Of a stretch of 64,000 bases of DNA, positions 29,354 through 40,623 are shown one piece after another. The first letter of the stretch is position 1; the number at the start of each line of letters is the position of its first letter. Made by a program: the position numbers and the translations under genes. The notes below the pieces were generated by a model. That model was not told the origin of the DNA and did not search any database. It saw only the letters and a program-made list of their open reading frames with translations. Source of the stretch: Acidovorax sp. 210-6 (GTDB taxonomy: Bacteria > Pseudomonadota > Gammaproteobacteria > Burkholderiales > Burkholderiaceae_C); the NCBI RefSeq assembly GCF_010020825.1, contig NZ_JAACJE010000001.1:1798001-1862000 (forward strand), given 5' to 3'.

Positions 29354-29764
29354 ATGTCCCCTCAGGCCTGTTCGCCTGCCCCTGCTCCCCCAGACGCCGA
29401 TTCCGACGCTTGGGTGGTCTGCCTGTGTGCCCAGTGGTGCGGCACCTGCCGGGACTACCGCGCCGTCATTGATACCCTGGCGCGGCAGTTTCCCTGGGCG
29501 CGTTTTGTCTGGCTGGACATCGAAGATGAGGCCGACGTCGCTGGCGACTATGACGTGGAGACCTTCCCAACCCTGCTGCTGGCCGACGCGGCAGGGGTGC
29601 GCTTCCTGGGGGCCTTGCTGCCACAGGCGGCAGTGCTGGAGCGCATGTTGCAGCGCTGGCAGGACGACCCGCCGCCGTTGCTGCGGGACGCTTCGGCCAT
29701 GGCCTTGATGGAGCGGATTCGCCAAGCGTATGCCGTGGGCGGGTTGAGTAGGGTGTTTGCTTGA
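29354..29764 (+). CDS. Thioredoxin-like protein
   Basis: 136 residues. The active-site motif WCGTC lies in CLCAQWCGTCRDYRAV and is followed by the thioredoxin-fold cis-proline segment VETFPTLLL. No signal peptide is seen, so it is probably cytoplasmic. It lies 68 bases after acr3 on the same strand and might reduce the thioredoxin-type ArsC, but that is inferred from position only. The start chosen is the ATG at 29354. Confidence 0.85.
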   Translation: MSPQACSPAPAPPDADSDAWVVCLCAQWCGTCRDYRAVIDTLARQFPWARFVWLDIEDEADVAGDYDVETFPTLLLADAAGVRFLGALLPQAAVLERMLQRWQDDPPPLLRDASAMALMERIRQAYAVGGLSRVFA

Positions 29765-29784
29765 CAAAAAAGGGCCGCTCTGTC

Positions 29785-29813
29785 TTGCGAATCAAGGCTT
29801 TGCAGGTTACAAT
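29785..29813 (+). promoter_or_regulatory. Promoter of the rimP-nusA-infB operon
   Basis: TTGCGA (29785-29790), 17-bp spacer, TACAAT (29808-29813). Transcription would begin near 29820, only a few bases before a strong terminator hairpin. Confidence 0.7.
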
Positions 29814-29822
29814 GCGGGCCTC

Positions 29823-29866
29823 ACGACCAAACGGGCGGGTACCAACCGCCCGTTTTTTTTGGTCGT
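29823..29866 (+). terminator. Intrinsic terminator / attenuator ahead of rimP
   Basis: A 10-bp perfect stem AAACGGGCGG / CCGCCCGTTT followed by a run of eight T. An outer stem ACGACC / GGTCGT encloses both the inner stem and the T run. It starts almost at the predicted transcript 5' end. Confidence 0.8.
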
Positions 29867-29933
29867 TTGCTTTTGGAGCTCGAAGCCTCTGAGGGGTTAT
29901 CGGGTTTTTTGTTTTTGCGGTAATTGAATACCA

Positions 29934-30515
29934 GTGGCACTACAGCAGATCGTCGAGCAAACCGTCAGCGGCCTGGGTTACGACCTGGTCGAGATCGAAC
30001 GCGCCCAGGGTGGCACCCTGCGTATCACCATCGACTGGCCGTGGCAGCCGCCGACGGAGGGCGAGGCTGCTGTGCCTCCACAGTTCATTACCGTCGAAGA
30101 CTGCGAAAAAGTGACGCGCCAGCTCCAGTTTGCGCTGGAGGTCGATGGCGTGGACTACAAGCGCCTGGAGGTCTCCTCCCCCGGCATCGACCGGCCTTTG
30201 CGCCATGAGCAGGATTACCAGCGTTTCGAGGGCGAGGTGATCGACATCACCCTCAAGGCGCCCATGGGGGCGGCTGCGGCGGGCCAGGTGAGCCCCTTGC
30301 GCAAGAAGTTTCGTGGCCGACTGTCGCGGGCCGAGGCGGGCGGCTGGCAGATCGTCTGGAGCGATGAGCCCGCCGCCAAGCCGGGCCAGAAGATCAGCAA
30401 GAAGCGTGCACCCGCACCGCTGCAGGTGTTGGGGTTCACGCTGGACGAGTTGCGTGAGGCGCGTTTGGCGCCGATTGTGGATTTCAAGGGAAGGGGCGCT
30501 GCGTCCGGGCTCTGA
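29934..30515 (+). CDS. rimP: Ribosome maturation factor RimP
   Basis: 30S maturation factor, 193 residues, GTG start at 29934. The N-terminal domain includes GYDLVEIERAQGGTLRITID and the conserved VSSPGIDRPL motif; the C-terminal SH3-like domain follows with a Pro/Lys-rich insertion (AAAAGQVSPLRKKFRGRLS). It is first in the canonical rimP-nusA-infB order. Confidence 0.94.
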   Translation: MALQQIVEQTVSGLGYDLVEIERAQGGTLRITIDWPWQPPTEGEAAVPPQFITVEDCEKVTRQLQFALEVDGVDYKRLEVSSPGIDRPLRHEQDYQRFEGEVIDITLKAPMGAAAAGQVSPLRKKFRGRLSRAEAGGWQIVWSDEPAAKPGQKISKKRAPAPLQVLGFTLDELREARLAPIVDFKGRGAASGL

Positions 30516-30598
30516 CCGGGCCGGCTTGCCGGATATGGATGAGGGGTCTGCCGCCTGGCGCGGGCTCTGCGGGTGATTAAGAACAGGAGAGTCGTGGC

Positions 30599-32083
30599 AT
30601 GAATCGCGAATTGTTGATGTTGGTGGAAGCCATTTCGCGCGAGAAGAACGTCGAGCGCGATGTGGTTCTGGGTGCGGTCGAGGCCGCCCTGGCCCAGGCG
30701 ACAAAGAAGCTGTACGAGGGCGAGGTTGACATCCGCGTGTCTGTGGATCGCGACAGTGGCAACTACGAAACCTTCCGCCGCTGGCTGGTGGTGCCCGACG
30801 ATGCTGGCCTGCAAAACCCCGACGCCGAAGAAATGCTCATGGACGCGCAAGACCGCGTTCCCGGCATCCAGGTGGGGGAGTACATCGAAGAGCCGGTCGA
30901 ATCCGTGCCGATTGGCCGCATTGGCGCCATGGCGGCCAAGCAGGTCATCCTGCAGAAAATCCGCGACGCCGAGCGCGAAATGCTGCTCAACGACTTCATG
31001 TCGCGTGGCGAAAAGATCTTCACCGGCACCGTCAAGCGCATGGACAAGGGCGACCTCATTGTCGAATCCGGTCGTGTCGAGGGTCGTCTGCGCCGCTCTG
31101 AAATGATCCCCAAGGAAAACCTGCGCACCGGCGACCGCGTGCGCGCCATGATCATGGAGGTGGATCTGACGCTGCGCGGCGCGCCCATCATCCTCTCGCG
31201 TTCGGCGCCCGAGTTCATGATCGAGCTGTTCCGCCATGAGGTGCCCGAGATCGAGCAGGGCCTGCTGGAGATCAAGAGCTGCGCCCGCGACCCCGGTAGC
31301 CGTGCCAAGATTGCCGTGCTCTCGCACGACCGCCGTGTGGACCCCATCGGCACTTGCGTGGGGGTGCGTGGCACGCGCGTCAACGCCGTGACCAACGAGC
31401 TGGCCGGTGAGCGCGTGGACATCGTGCTGTGGTCTGAGGACCCGGCGCAGTTCGTCATCGGCGCTCTGGCACCGGCCAATGTGCAGTCCATCGTGGTGGA
31501 CGAGGAAAAGCACGCCATGGACGTGGTGGTGGACGAGGAAAACCTGGCCATCGCCATTGGCCGGGGCGGCCAGAACGTGCGTCTGGCGTCCGACCTGACC
31601 GGTTGGAAGATCAACATCATGGACGCCGCCGAGTCTGCGCAGAAGCACGCCAACGAAACCGAAGCGGCACGTCGTCTGTTCATGGAAAAGCTCGATGTGG
31701 ATCAGGAGATTGCCGACATCCTGATCGAGGAAGGTTTCACCAGCCTCGAAGAAGTGGCCTATGTGCCGCTGCAGGAAATGCTGGAGATCGAGAGTTTCGA
31801 CGAGGAAACCGTCAACGAGCTGCGTGCCCGTGCCAAGGACGTGCTGCTCACCATGGAAATCGCCCGCGAGGACAGCGTCGAGAGTGTGTCGCAAGACCTG
31901 CGCGACCTCGAAGGCATGACCCCCGAACTCATTGCCAAGCTGGCTGATGGTGGAGTGCACACCCGTGACGAACTGGCCGATTTGGCCATCGATGAACTGA
32001 CCGAACTGACCGGACAGTCCGAGGAAGAAGCCAAGGCCTTGATCATGAAGGCGCGTGAACACTGGTTCACGGGGCAAGAGTAA
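30599..32083 (+). CDS. nusA: Transcription elongation/termination factor NusA
   Basis: 494 residues, E. coli-like length. The N-terminal polymerase-binding domain ([23 protein letters not shown]) is followed by S1, then KH1/KH2 ([29 protein letters not shown]). Two C-terminal helix-hairpin-helix acidic repeats follow. AGGAGA precedes the start. NusA stimulates pausing and termination, so the hairpin ahead of this operon could allow feedback. Confidence 0.96.
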   Translation: MNRELLMLVEAISREKNVERDVVLGAVEAALAQATKKLYEGEVDIRVSVDRDSGNYETFRRWLVVPDDAGLQNPDAEEMLMDAQDRVPGIQVGEYIEEPVESVPIGRIGAMAAKQVILQKIRDAEREMLLNDFMSRGEKIFTGTVKRMDKGDLIVESGRVEGRLRRSEMIPKENLRTGDRVRAMIMEVDLTLRGAPIILSRSAPEFMIELFRHEVPEIEQGLLEIKSCARDPGSRAKIAVLSHDRRVDPIGTCVGVRGTRVNAVTNELAGERVDIVLWSEDPAQFVIGALAPANVQSIVVDEEKHAMDVVVDEENLAIAIGRGGQNVRLASDLTGWKINIMDAAESAQKHANETEAARRLFMEKLDVDQEIADILIEEGFTSLEEVAYVPLQEMLEIESFDEETVNELRARAKDVLLTMEIAREDSVESVSQDLRDLEGMTPELIAKLADGGVHTRDELADLAIDELTELTGQSEEEAKALIMKAREHWFTGQE

Positions 32084-32107
32084 GGGTCAGGGAGGAACAG
32101 AGCCAAT

Positions 32108-34981
32108 ATGTCGAGTAACACCGTCGCAGAGTTCGCCAGCGAACTCAAGAAAACCCCTGAAGTCCTGCTCGAACAGCTCAAGTCGGCAGGCGTGGTCAAG
32201 TCGTCGCCCGCAGATGCGCTGACCGAGGCAGACAAGCAAAAGCTGCTCGCCCACCTGCAGGCCAGCCATGGCGTGGCCCAGGGTGACCGCAAGAAGATCA
32301 CGCTGGTCACCAAGTCCACCACCGAGATCAAGCAGGCCGATGCCACCGGCAAGGCGCGCACCATCCAGGTGGAAGTGCGCAAGAAGCGCACTTTCGTCAA
32401 GCGCGATGAGGCCGCCGAGGCCGCCCAGGCCCCGGTGCCAGAGGCCAAGCCCGAGCAGCCCGATCCTGAACAGGCCGAACTGGCACGGCGTGAAGAAGAG
32501 GCCCGCCACCAGGCCGAGCTGATCCGCCGCCAGGAAGAAGAGCTTGCAGCCCAGCGCCTGGAGCGTGAGGATCGCGAGCGCCGTGAACGCGAGGCCGCCG
32601 AGCGCGCTGCCGCCTATGCTGCCGAAGAAGCGGCCAAGAAGGCACAGGCATCTGCCGCCAAGCAGGAAGCCACGCGAGAACAAGAGCAGGAAGCTGCTGC
32701 GCGCGCTGCCGCACAGGCTGAGGCGCGTGCCAAGGCAGACGCTGAAGCCAAGGCCCGTGCCGCGGATGAGTCGGCACGTGCCAAGGATCTGGAGGAGCGC
32801 CGTCGCAAGGCGCTGGAGGAGGCTGCGGCCATCCGTTCCATGATGTCCACGCCCGCCAAGGTGCTGGTGGCCAAGAAGCCCGAGGAACCCAAGCCCGCTG
32901 CCCGTGCGGCTGCAGCCGAGCCCAAGAAGGGCACCCTGCACAAGCCTGCCAACACCCCGGCCGCGGGCGCAGGTCGCACCGCAGGTGGTGCAGCGACGGC
33001 TGGTGCTGGTGCTGGCGCAGGTGGCAAAGAAGTCAAATCCGCCAAGCTGTCTTCCAGCTGGGCCGGCGAGCCTGGCAAAAAGAAAGAGATCAAAACCCGT
33101 GGTGACACCACTGGTGGTTCTGCCCGTGGCAGCGCCTGGCGCGCAGGTGGCCCCAAGGGCGGCGGTCGGCGCGGCGATCGGGATCGTTCGCACGACATGG
33201 GCCAGGCCGCTGTGGCCGAAGTGCGCACCCTGGAAGTGCACGTGCCCGAGACCATCACGGTGGCCGAGCTGGCACACAAGATGTCCATCAAGGCGTCCGA
33301 GGTCATCAAGCAGCTCATGAAGCTGGGCCAGATGGCCACCATCAACCAGCCCCTGGACCAGGACACGGCCATGATCGTGGTCGAAGAACTGGGCCACAAG
33401 GCTGTGGTGGCGGCGCTGGACGATCCGGAAGCCTTTACCGACGAGGAATCGGCAATGCAGGACGCCGAGGTGCTGCCTCGTGCGCCCGTGGTCACCGTCA
33501 TGGGCCACGTGGACCACGGCAAGACCTCGCTGCTGGACTACATCCGTCGCACCAAGGTCGCTTCGGGCGAGGCAGGTGGCATCACGCAGCACATTGGCGC
33601 GTACCACGTGGATACGCCGCGCGGCATGGTGACCTTCCTGGATACCCCCGGCCACGAAGCCTTTACGGCCATGCGTGCGCGCGGTGCACAGGCCACCGAC
33701 ATTGTGATCCTGGTGGTGGCAGCCGACGACGGTGTCATGCCCCAGACCAAGGAAGCCATCAAGCACGCCAAGGCTGCCAAGGTGCCCATGGTTGTTGCCA
33801 TCACCAAGGCCGACAAGCCCGATGCCAACCCGGACCGCGTGAAGCAGGAACTGGTGGCAGTGGAGGTGGTGCCCGAAGAATACGGTGGCGATTCGCCTTT
33901 TGTTCCCGTGTCCTCCAAGACCGGCATGGGCATCGATGAACTGCTGGAGCAGGTGCTGTTGCAGGCCGAAGTGCTGGAACTCAAGGCGCCGGTGGAAGCC
34001 ACCGCCAAGGGTCTCGTCATCGAAGCCCAGCTCGACAAGGGCCGCGGCCCTGTGGCCACGGTGCTGGTGCAGTCCGGTACGCTGAAGGTGGGCGACGTGG
34101 TGCTGGCAGGCCAGACCTACGGCCGTGTGCGCGCCATGCTGGATGAAAACGGCCGTACCTCCAAGACAGCCGGGCCTTCCATTCCGGTGGAAATCCAGGG
34201 CCTGTCCGATGTGCCCCAGGCGGGTGACGAGTTCATGGTCATGCTGGACGAGCGCCGTGCGCGTGAAATTGCCACCTACCGTGCTGGCAAGTTCCGCAAC
34301 ACCAAGCTGGCCAAGCAGCAGGCCGCGAAGCTGGAGAACGTGTTCTCCGAAATGACGGCGGGCGAAGTGCAAACCTTGCCCATCATCATCAAGGCCGACG
34401 TGCAGGGTTCGCAGGAAGCGCTGGCCGCCTCGCTGCTGAAGCTCTCCAACGAGGAAATCAAGGTCCAGCTCGTGTATGCGGGCGTCGGCGGCATCAGCGA
34501 AAGCGACATCAACCTTGCCATCGCATCCAAGGCCATCGTCATCGGCTTCAACGTGCGTGCCGACGCTGGCGCGCGCAAGACGGCCGAGACCAATGGTGTG
34601 GACATCCACTACTACAACATCATCTATGACGCAGTGGATGAGTTGAAGGCGGCCATGTCCGGCATGCTGGCGCCTGAGCAACGCGAAGAAGCCCTGGGTA
34701 CTGCGGAAATCCGCACCGTGTTCGTGGCTTCCAAGATCGGCACGGTGGCGGGTTCCTACATCACCTCCGGCCAGGTCACGCGCAACTGCAAGTTCCGTCT
34801 GCTGCGCGACAACGTGGTGGTGTACACGGGCGATGTGGAGTCGGTGCGCCGCCTCAAGGACGACGTCAAGGAAGTCAAGGAAGGCTTCGAGTGCGGTATC
34901 AAGCTCAAGAACTACAACGACATCAAGGAAGGTGATCAGCTGGAGTTCTTCGAGATCAAGGAAATCGCACGGACTCTATGA
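32108..34981 (+). CDS. infB: Translation initiation factor IF-2
   Basis: 957 residues. An N-terminal IF2_N domain ([21 protein letters not shown]) is followed by a long charged Ala/Glu/Arg-rich linker (about 95-290), a Gly/Ala-rich stretch, a second IF2_N-like domain, then the G domain from about 460 with [19 protein letters not shown] and TKADKPDAN. Domains II, III and IV bind the initiator tRNA. It follows nusA by 24 bases. Confidence 0.97.
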   Translation: MSSNTVAEFASELKKTPEVLLEQLKSAGVVKSSPADALTEADKQKLLAHLQASHGVAQGDRKKITLVTKSTTEIKQADATGKARTIQVEVRKKRTFVKRDEAAEAAQAPVPEAKPEQPDPEQAELARREEEARHQAELIRRQEEELAAQRLEREDRERREREAAERAAAYAAEEAAKKAQASAAKQEATREQEQEAAARAAAQAEARAKADAEAKARAADESARAKDLEERRRKALEEAAAIRSMMSTPAKVLVAKKPEEPKPAARAAAAEPKKGTLHKPANTPAAGAGRTAGGAATAGAGAGAGGKEVKSAKLSSSWAGEPGKKKEIKTRGDTTGGSARGSAWRAGGPKGGGRRGDRDRSHDMGQAAVAEVRTLEVHVPETITVAELAHKMSIKASEVIKQLMKLGQMATINQPLDQDTAMIVVEELGHKAVVAALDDPEAFTDEESAMQDAEVLPRAPVVTVMGHVDHGKTSLLDYIRRTKVASGEAGGITQHIGAYHVDTPRGMVTFLDTPGHEAFTAMRARGAQATDIVILVVAADDGVMPQTKEAIKHAKAAKVPMVVAITKADKPDANPDRVKQELVAVEVVPEEYGGDSPFVPVSSKTGMGIDELLEQVLLQAEVLELKAPVEATAKGLVIEAQLDKGRGPVATVLVQSGTLKVGDVVLAGQTYGRVRAMLDENGRTSKTAGPSIPVEIQGLSDVPQAGDEFMVMLDERRAREIATYRAGKFRNTKLAKQQAAKLENVFSEMTAGEVQTLPIIIKADVQGSQEALAASLLKLSNEEIKVQLVYAGVGGISESDINLAIASKAIVIGFNVRADAGARKTAETNGVDIHYYNIIYDAVDELKAAMSGMLAPEQREEALGTAEIRTVFVASKIGTVAGSYITSGQVTRNCKFRLLRDNVVVYTGDVESVRRLKDDVKEVKEGFECGIKLKNYNDIKEGDQLEFFEIKEIARTL

Positions 34982-34983
34982 GA

Positions 34984-35101
34984 CACCCCCTGAGTCGCTT
35001 TGCGCCTTCCCCCTCTCTCGCCACGCTGCGCGTGGCGGGAGGGGGACGCCCCCAGCGCTGCGGGGCGGCCCTTGCGCGGGGGCGCTGGCCTGCGCCGCGT
35101 G
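34984..35101. repeat. Dispersed repeat 2, copy 1
   Basis: Begins CACCCCCTGAGTCGCTTTGC and contains a long hairpin (CCCCCTCTCTCGCCACGC pairing with GCGTGGCGGGAGGGGG), then a second dyad CCAGCGC...GCGCTGG. A related copy lies at 39544-39680, with its left end detached at 38352-38361. It fills the infB-rbfA gap and shows no coding signal. Confidence 0.75.
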
Positions 35102-35149
35102 AGAATTACGCACTGCTGGCACAGCTGCAGCCTGCGATGGAATACTGAT

Positions 35150-35527
35150 ATGGCCGCGAAGAAACCTGCTACGCCGAACCGCGCCTTCAAGGTCGCCGAC
35201 CAGATCCAGCGCGATCTGACGGAGCTGATTGCGCGCGAGTTGAAGGACCCGCGCGTGGGCATGGTCACGCTGCAGGGTGTGGAAGTCACGCCCGACTATG
35301 CACATGCCAAGGTGTTTTTCAGCGTGCTGGTGGGCGACCCTGCGGTGACGCAGGAGGCGCTCAACCATGCGGCTGGGCATTTGCGCAATGGCCTGTTCAA
35401 GCGCCTGCACATCCATACGGTGCCCACGTTGCACTTCGTGTACGACCGCACGCAGGAGCGAGCGGCCGACATGAACGCACTGATCGCCAAGGCGGTCTCC
35501 TCGCGGGCCAAAGACGCGGAAGAATGA
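35150..35527 (+). CDS. rbfA: Ribosome-binding factor A
   Basis: 30S maturation/cold-adaptation factor with a KH-like fold, 125 residues from the ATG at 35150. Motifs are [14 protein letters not shown]-like ([17 protein letters not shown]), [24 protein letters not shown] in segments, and [20 protein letters not shown] longer upstream frame runs through the repeat and is rejected. The stop overlaps the truB start (ATGA). Confidence 0.95.
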   Translation: MAAKKPATPNRAFKVADQIQRDLTELIARELKDPRVGMVTLQGVEVTPDYAHAKVFFSVLVGDPAVTQEALNHAAGHLRNGLFKRLHIHTVPTLHFVYDRTQERAADMNALIAKAVSSRAKDAEE

Positions 35528-36522
35528 CCATGGACGCGCCGCGCACGAGGGTCGTCCGGCGCCCCGTGCACGGGGTGCTGCTGATCGACAAGCCACTGGG
35601 CATGACCAGCAACCAGGCCTTGCAAAAGGCCAAATGGTTGCTGCGTGCCGAGAAGGCGGGCCACACCGGCACGCTCGACCCATTGGCCAGTGGTGTGCTG
35701 CCGCTGTGCTTTGGTGCGGCCACCAAGTTCAGCCAGCTCCAGCTCGAGGCCGACAAGACCTACGAGGCCGTGGCCTTGCTGGGCGTGACCACCACCACCG
35801 GCGACGCCGAGGGCGAGTTGCTGGAGCGGCGCACGGTGGATCCGGCACAGCTCACCCCCGAGCGGTTGGAGCAGGTGCGCCTGCAGTTCACCGGGCCCAT
35901 CCGCCAGGTGCCGCCTATGCACAGCGCGCTCAAGAAGGACGGCAAGGCCTTGTACGAGTATGCGCGTGCGGGCATTGCCGTAGAGCGCGCGCCGCGTGAT
36001 GTGACCATTCATGCATTGAATCTGGCTCTGACGCAAGACAGTAAAGCGCAAGCAGCTATCAAAATGATAGTGAAATGCAGCAAAGGTACCTACATCCGCA
36101 CCCTCGGCGAGGACATCGGTGCCGCGCTGGGTTGCGGTGCGCACCTTACTTTCCTGCGCCGCATCGAGACCGGTGGCATTGGCGTGGAGCGTTGCACCAC
36201 GCTGGAGCAACTGGAGGCGCTGGACGACAGCGCGCGCCTGGCCTGCCTGGAGCCGCCCGAAGCGCTGCTGGCCGGACATGTGCAGGTCACGCTCGACAAC
36301 GACAATGCGGGCCGGTTTCTCTCCGGCATGCGCCGCCGGGGGCCTTGGCCTGATGCACCGGCGGTGGCCGTGTTCGGTGACCGTCCCAGGGCCCTGCTCG
36401 GTGTCGGCCATGTCGCAGGCGGCGAGCTGGTGCCCGACCGGCTGCTGAGTCCGCTGGAAATTCAACAAATTTTGGAAGGCACGCCGCGCCCACAAGCCAG
36501 CGGCATATTGGAAAAACTATGA
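35524..36522 (+). CDS. truB: tRNA pseudouridine-55 synthase TruB
   Basis: 332 residues. The catalytic aspartate is in [16 protein letters not shown]; other motifs are [33 protein letters not shown] and [13 protein letters not shown]. It is coupled to rbfA upstream and overlaps typA downstream (ATGA at 36519-36522). About residues 168-182 ([15 protein letters not shown]), directly before the conserved CSKGTYIR motif, come from a repeat-1 copy that keeps the frame. Confidence 0.96.
   Translation: MTMDAPRTRVVRRPVHGVLLIDKPLGMTSNQALQKAKWLLRAEKAGHTGTLDPLASGVLPLCFGAATKFSQLQLEADKTYEAVALLGVTTTTGDAEGELLERRTVDPAQLTPERLEQVRLQFTGPIRQVPPMHSALKKDGKALYEYARAGIAVERAPRDVTIHALNLALTQDSKAQAAIKMIVKCSKGTYIRTLGEDIGAALGCGAHLTFLRRIETGGIGVERCTTLEQLEALDDSARLACLEPPEALLAGHVQVTLDNDNAGRFLSGMRRRGPWPDAPAVAVFGDRPRALLGVGHVAGGELVPDRLLSPLEIQQILEGTPRPQASGILEKL
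36024..36070. repeat. Dispersed palindromic repeat 1, copy f (within truB)
   Basis: GCTCTGACGC, then AAAGCGCAAGCAGCTATC, AAAA and the inverted TGATAG. It is one of the best-preserved copies and is translated in frame. Confidence 0.75.
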
Positions 36523-38342
36523 GCAAACAAATCCGCAACATCGCCATCATCGCCCACGTGGACCATGGCAAGACCACCATGGTGGACCAGCTGCTGCGCC
36601 AGTCCGGCACCTTCGCCGAGCACGAAAAGGTGGTCGATACCGTGATGGACAACAACGCCATCGAGCGCGAGCGCGGCATCACCATCCTGGCCAAGAACTG
36701 CGCCGTGAGCTGGGAAGGCACGCACATCAACATCGTGGACACCCCTGGCCACGCGGACTTTGGCGGCGAAGTGGAGCGAGCCCTGTCCATGGTGGACAGC
36801 GTGGTGCTGCTGATCGACGCCCAGGAAGGCCCCATGCCCCAGACGCGTTTCGTCACCAAGAAGGCGCTGGCTCTGGGCCTGCGCCCCATCCTGGTGGTGA
36901 ACAAGGTGGACAAGCCCGGCGCCAACCCCGACAAGGTGGTGAATGCCGCATTCGACCTGTTCGACAAGCTCGGTGCCACCGATGAGCAGCTCGACTTCCC
37001 CGTGGTGTATGCCTCGGGTATCAACGGCTGGACTTCGCTGGAAGAAGGCGCGCCGGGCGAGCAGTGGGGCCCTGACATGTCGGCCCTGTTCAACACCATC
37101 CTCAAGCATGTGCCGCCGAATTCCGGCGACCCGGCCGCTCCCCTGCAGCTGCAGATTTCGGCGCTGGACTACTCCAGCTTCGTGGGCCGCATCGGCGTGG
37201 GCCGTATCAGCCAGGGCACCCTCAAGCCCGGCCAGGACGTGCTGGTCATGGAAGGCCCGAATGGCAAGTCCGTCAAGGGCCGTGTGAACCAGGTGCTGAC
37301 CTTCCAGGGCCTGGACCGCATGCAAACCCCGCAGGCGGGCCCTGGCGACATCGTGCTGATCAACGGCATTGAAGACATTGGTATCGGCGTGACCGTGACC
37401 GATCCTGCCAACCCGGCGCCTCTGCCCATGCTCAAGGTGGACGAACCCACCCTGATCATGAATTTCTGCGTCAACACCTCGCCGCTGGCCGGCCGTGAAG
37501 GCAAGTACGTGACCAGCCGCCAGATCTGGGACCGCCTGCAGAAGGAATTGCAGCACAACGTGGCGCTGCGGGTGAAGGAAACCGATGAAGACGGCATTTT
37601 CGAAGTGGCCGGCCGGGGTGAACTGCACCTGACCATCCTGCTGGAGAACATGCGCCGTGAAGGTTACGAGCTGGCGGTGTCCAAGCCCCGCGTGGTCTTC
37701 AGGGACATCGATGGCGTCAAGCATGAACCCATCGAACTCGTGACCGCCGACATCGAAGAGCAGCACCAGGGCGGCGTGATGCAGGCCCTGGGCGAGCGCA
37801 AGGGCGAGCTGGTGAACATGGAGCCGGACGGCCGTGGCCGCGTGCGCCTGGAATACCGCATTCCGGCGCGTGGCCTGATCGGTTTCTCCAACGAATTCCT
37901 GAACCTGACGCGGGGTTCGGGCCTGATCTCCAACATCTTCGACGGTTACGAGCCGCACAAGGGCGAGATCGGCGGCCGCAAGAACGGCGTGCTGATCTCC
38001 ATGGACGATGGTGAAATCTTCACCTACGCCCTGGGCAAGCTGGACGACCGTGGCCGCATGTTCGTGCGCGCCAATGATCCGGTGTACGAGGGCATGATCG
38101 TCGGCATCCACAGCCGCGACAACGACCTGGTGGTGAACGCCACGCGAACCAAGCAGCTCACCAACTTCCGCGTGAGCGGCAAGGAAGACGCGATCAAGAT
38201 CACGCCTCCGATCGATCTCACGCTGGAATACGGTGTGGAATTCATCGAGGACGACGAACTGGTCGAAATCACGCCCAAGAGCGTGCGCCTGCGCAAGCGC
38301 TACCTCAAGGAGCATGAGCGCAAGCGCGCCAGCCGAGAGTAA
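36519..38342 (+). CDS. typA: Ribosome-associated GTPase TypA/BipA
   Basis: 607 residues. The GTPase domain has [36 protein letters not shown] and NKVDKPGA. Domains II, III and V follow (EFG-like), then the BipA-specific C-terminal domain with [12 protein letters not shown]. It acts in ribosome assembly and stress or low-temperature growth. It overlaps truB by four bases and is the last gene before an IS110 element. Confidence 0.96.
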   Translation: MSKQIRNIAIIAHVDHGKTTMVDQLLRQSGTFAEHEKVVDTVMDNNAIERERGITILAKNCAVSWEGTHINIVDTPGHADFGGEVERALSMVDSVVLLIDAQEGPMPQTRFVTKKALALGLRPILVVNKVDKPGANPDKVVNAAFDLFDKLGATDEQLDFPVVYASGINGWTSLEEGAPGEQWGPDMSALFNTILKHVPPNSGDPAAPLQLQISALDYSSFVGRIGVGRISQGTLKPGQDVLVMEGPNGKSVKGRVNQVLTFQGLDRMQTPQAGPGDIVLINGIEDIGIGVTVTDPANPAPLPMLKVDEPTLIMNFCVNTSPLAGREGKYVTSRQIWDRLQKELQHNVALRVKETDEDGIFEVAGRGELHLTILLENMRREGYELAVSKPRVVFRDIDGVKHEPIELVTADIEEQHQGGVMQALGERKGELVNMEPDGRGRVRLEYRIPARGLIGFSNEFLNLTRGSGLISNIFDGYEPHKGEIGGRKNGVLISMDDGEIFTYALGKLDDRGRMFVRANDPVYEGMIVGIHSRDNDLVVNATRTKQLTNFRVSGKEDAIKITPPIDLTLEYGVEFIEDDELVEITPKSVRLRKRYLKEHERKRASRE

Positions 38343-38351
38343 TGTGGACAA

Positions 38352-38361
38352 CCCCCTGAGT
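38352..38361. repeat. Left remnant of dispersed repeat 2, copy 2
   Basis: CCCCCTGAGT is identical to the start of the intact copy at 34984-35101. It stops abruptly where the IS110 sequence begins; the rest resumes near 39544. Confidence 0.6.
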
Positions 38362-38375
38362 AACCGTCTTCAAAG

Positions 38376-39543
<1,168 letters not shown>

Positions 39544-39680
39544 GCACTGCGTGCCTTCCCCCTTCTCGCGCAAAGCTGCGCATTGCGGGAAGGGGGACGC
39601 CGCCAGTGCGGCGGGGCGGCCCTTGCACGGCGGCCCTGGGCAGGGCAGCGCCCCAGGCTTGCTGCGTGGGTTGTGCGGGG
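39544..39680. repeat. Dispersed repeat 2, copy 2 (right part)
   Basis: CACTGCGTGCCTTCCCCC onward aligns with the copy at 34984-35101, including the GGGGGACGCC and GGGGCGGCCCTTGC blocks. The matching left end lies across the IS110 element at 38352-38361. It accounts for most of the gap before the next gene. Confidence 0.7.
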
Positions 39681-39726
39681 GGCGGCTGTCGTTGGTTAAA
39701 GCGTCGAGCGTTGCAAGCAATTCGCG

Positions 39727-40623
39727 ATGAATACCCCTTCTTTTCCAAACCAAGGGCTGACCCATACCCGCGCCGTATGGCTCATGGTGGCGGTCACGCT
39801 GATGTGGTCGATTGCCGGGGTGGTCACGCGGCACCTGGAGCATGCGCGCAGTTTCGAGGTGACGTTCTGGCGCAGCCTGTTCACGGTGCTGGCGCTGCTG
39901 GTCATCCTGCCTGCGGTGCAAGGCCGTGCGGCACTGACCACGTTGCGGGGCGGGAGCCGGGCGCTGTGGCTGTCGGGACTGTGCTGGAGCGTGATGTTCA
40001 CTGCCTTCATGGTGGCCATCACGCTGATGCCTGTGGCCAACGTACTGGTGACCATGGCTGTCGGCCCCTTGCTCACCGCGCTGTTTGCCTGGGTCTTCAT
40101 CGGCCACCACATTGCGCCGCGCACCTGGGGCGCCATCGTGATGGCGGGGCTGGGTATCGGCTGGATGTATGGCTCGCAGATGGCGGGGCTGCCTGTGGTG
40201 GGCACGCTGGTGGCCTTGTGCGTGCCGGTGGCCGCGGCCGTGAACTGGACGGTGGTGCAACATGCGCAGCAGCACGGCCATGCGGTCAACCTCATGCCTG
40301 CCGTGCTGATTGGTGCGGTGCTGTCGTCGCTGGCCACCTTGCCACTGGCCTGGCCGCTGCAGGCCACCGGGCATGACCTGGCCTTGCTGGCCCTGTTGGG
40401 GGTGGTGCAACTGGCCATTCCCTGCGTGTTGGCTGTGCGCTGCGGTCAGGTGCTCAAGGCACCGGAGCTGGCCTTGCTGGGCCTGCTGGAAGTGATCTTT
40501 GGCATTCTGCTGGCCTGGGTGGGCGCCGGGGAGCGTCCGGCCCAGGCGGTGCTGATAGGCGGTGCGCTGGTGATTGGCGCGCTGGTGTTCAATGAGCTCT
40601 TGGCTTGGAAGGAAGAAAAATGA
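39727..40623 (+). CDS. DMT-superfamily (EamA) transporter
   Basis: 298 residues, about ten membrane helices in two EamA repeats (first from AVWLMVAVTLMWSIAGVVTRHLE, second from GTLVALCVPVAAAVNWTVV). The substrate is unknown; family members export metabolites or amino acids. It overlaps the next gene by four bases, so the two are coupled. Confidence 0.88.
   Translation: MNTPSFPNQGLTHTRAVWLMVAVTLMWSIAGVVTRHLEHARSFEVTFWRSLFTVLALLVILPAVQGRAALTTLRGGSRALWLSGLCWSVMFTAFMVAITLMPVANVLVTMAVGPLLTALFAWVFIGHHIAPRTWGAIVMAGLGIGWMYGSQMAGLPVVGTLVALCVPVAAAVNWTVVQHAQQHGHAVNLMPAVLIGAVLSSLATLPLAWPLQATGHDLALLALLGVVQLAIPCVLAVRCGQVLKAPELALLGLLEVIFGILLAWVGAGERPAQAVLIGGALVIGALVFNELLAWKEEK

Noticed and set aside
32087-34681. 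864-residue minus-strand frame opposite infB
   Set aside because: Composition shadow; infB on the plus strand is certain.
36462-38351. 629-residue minus-strand frame opposite typA
   Set aside because: Composition shadow of a conserved GTPase gene.
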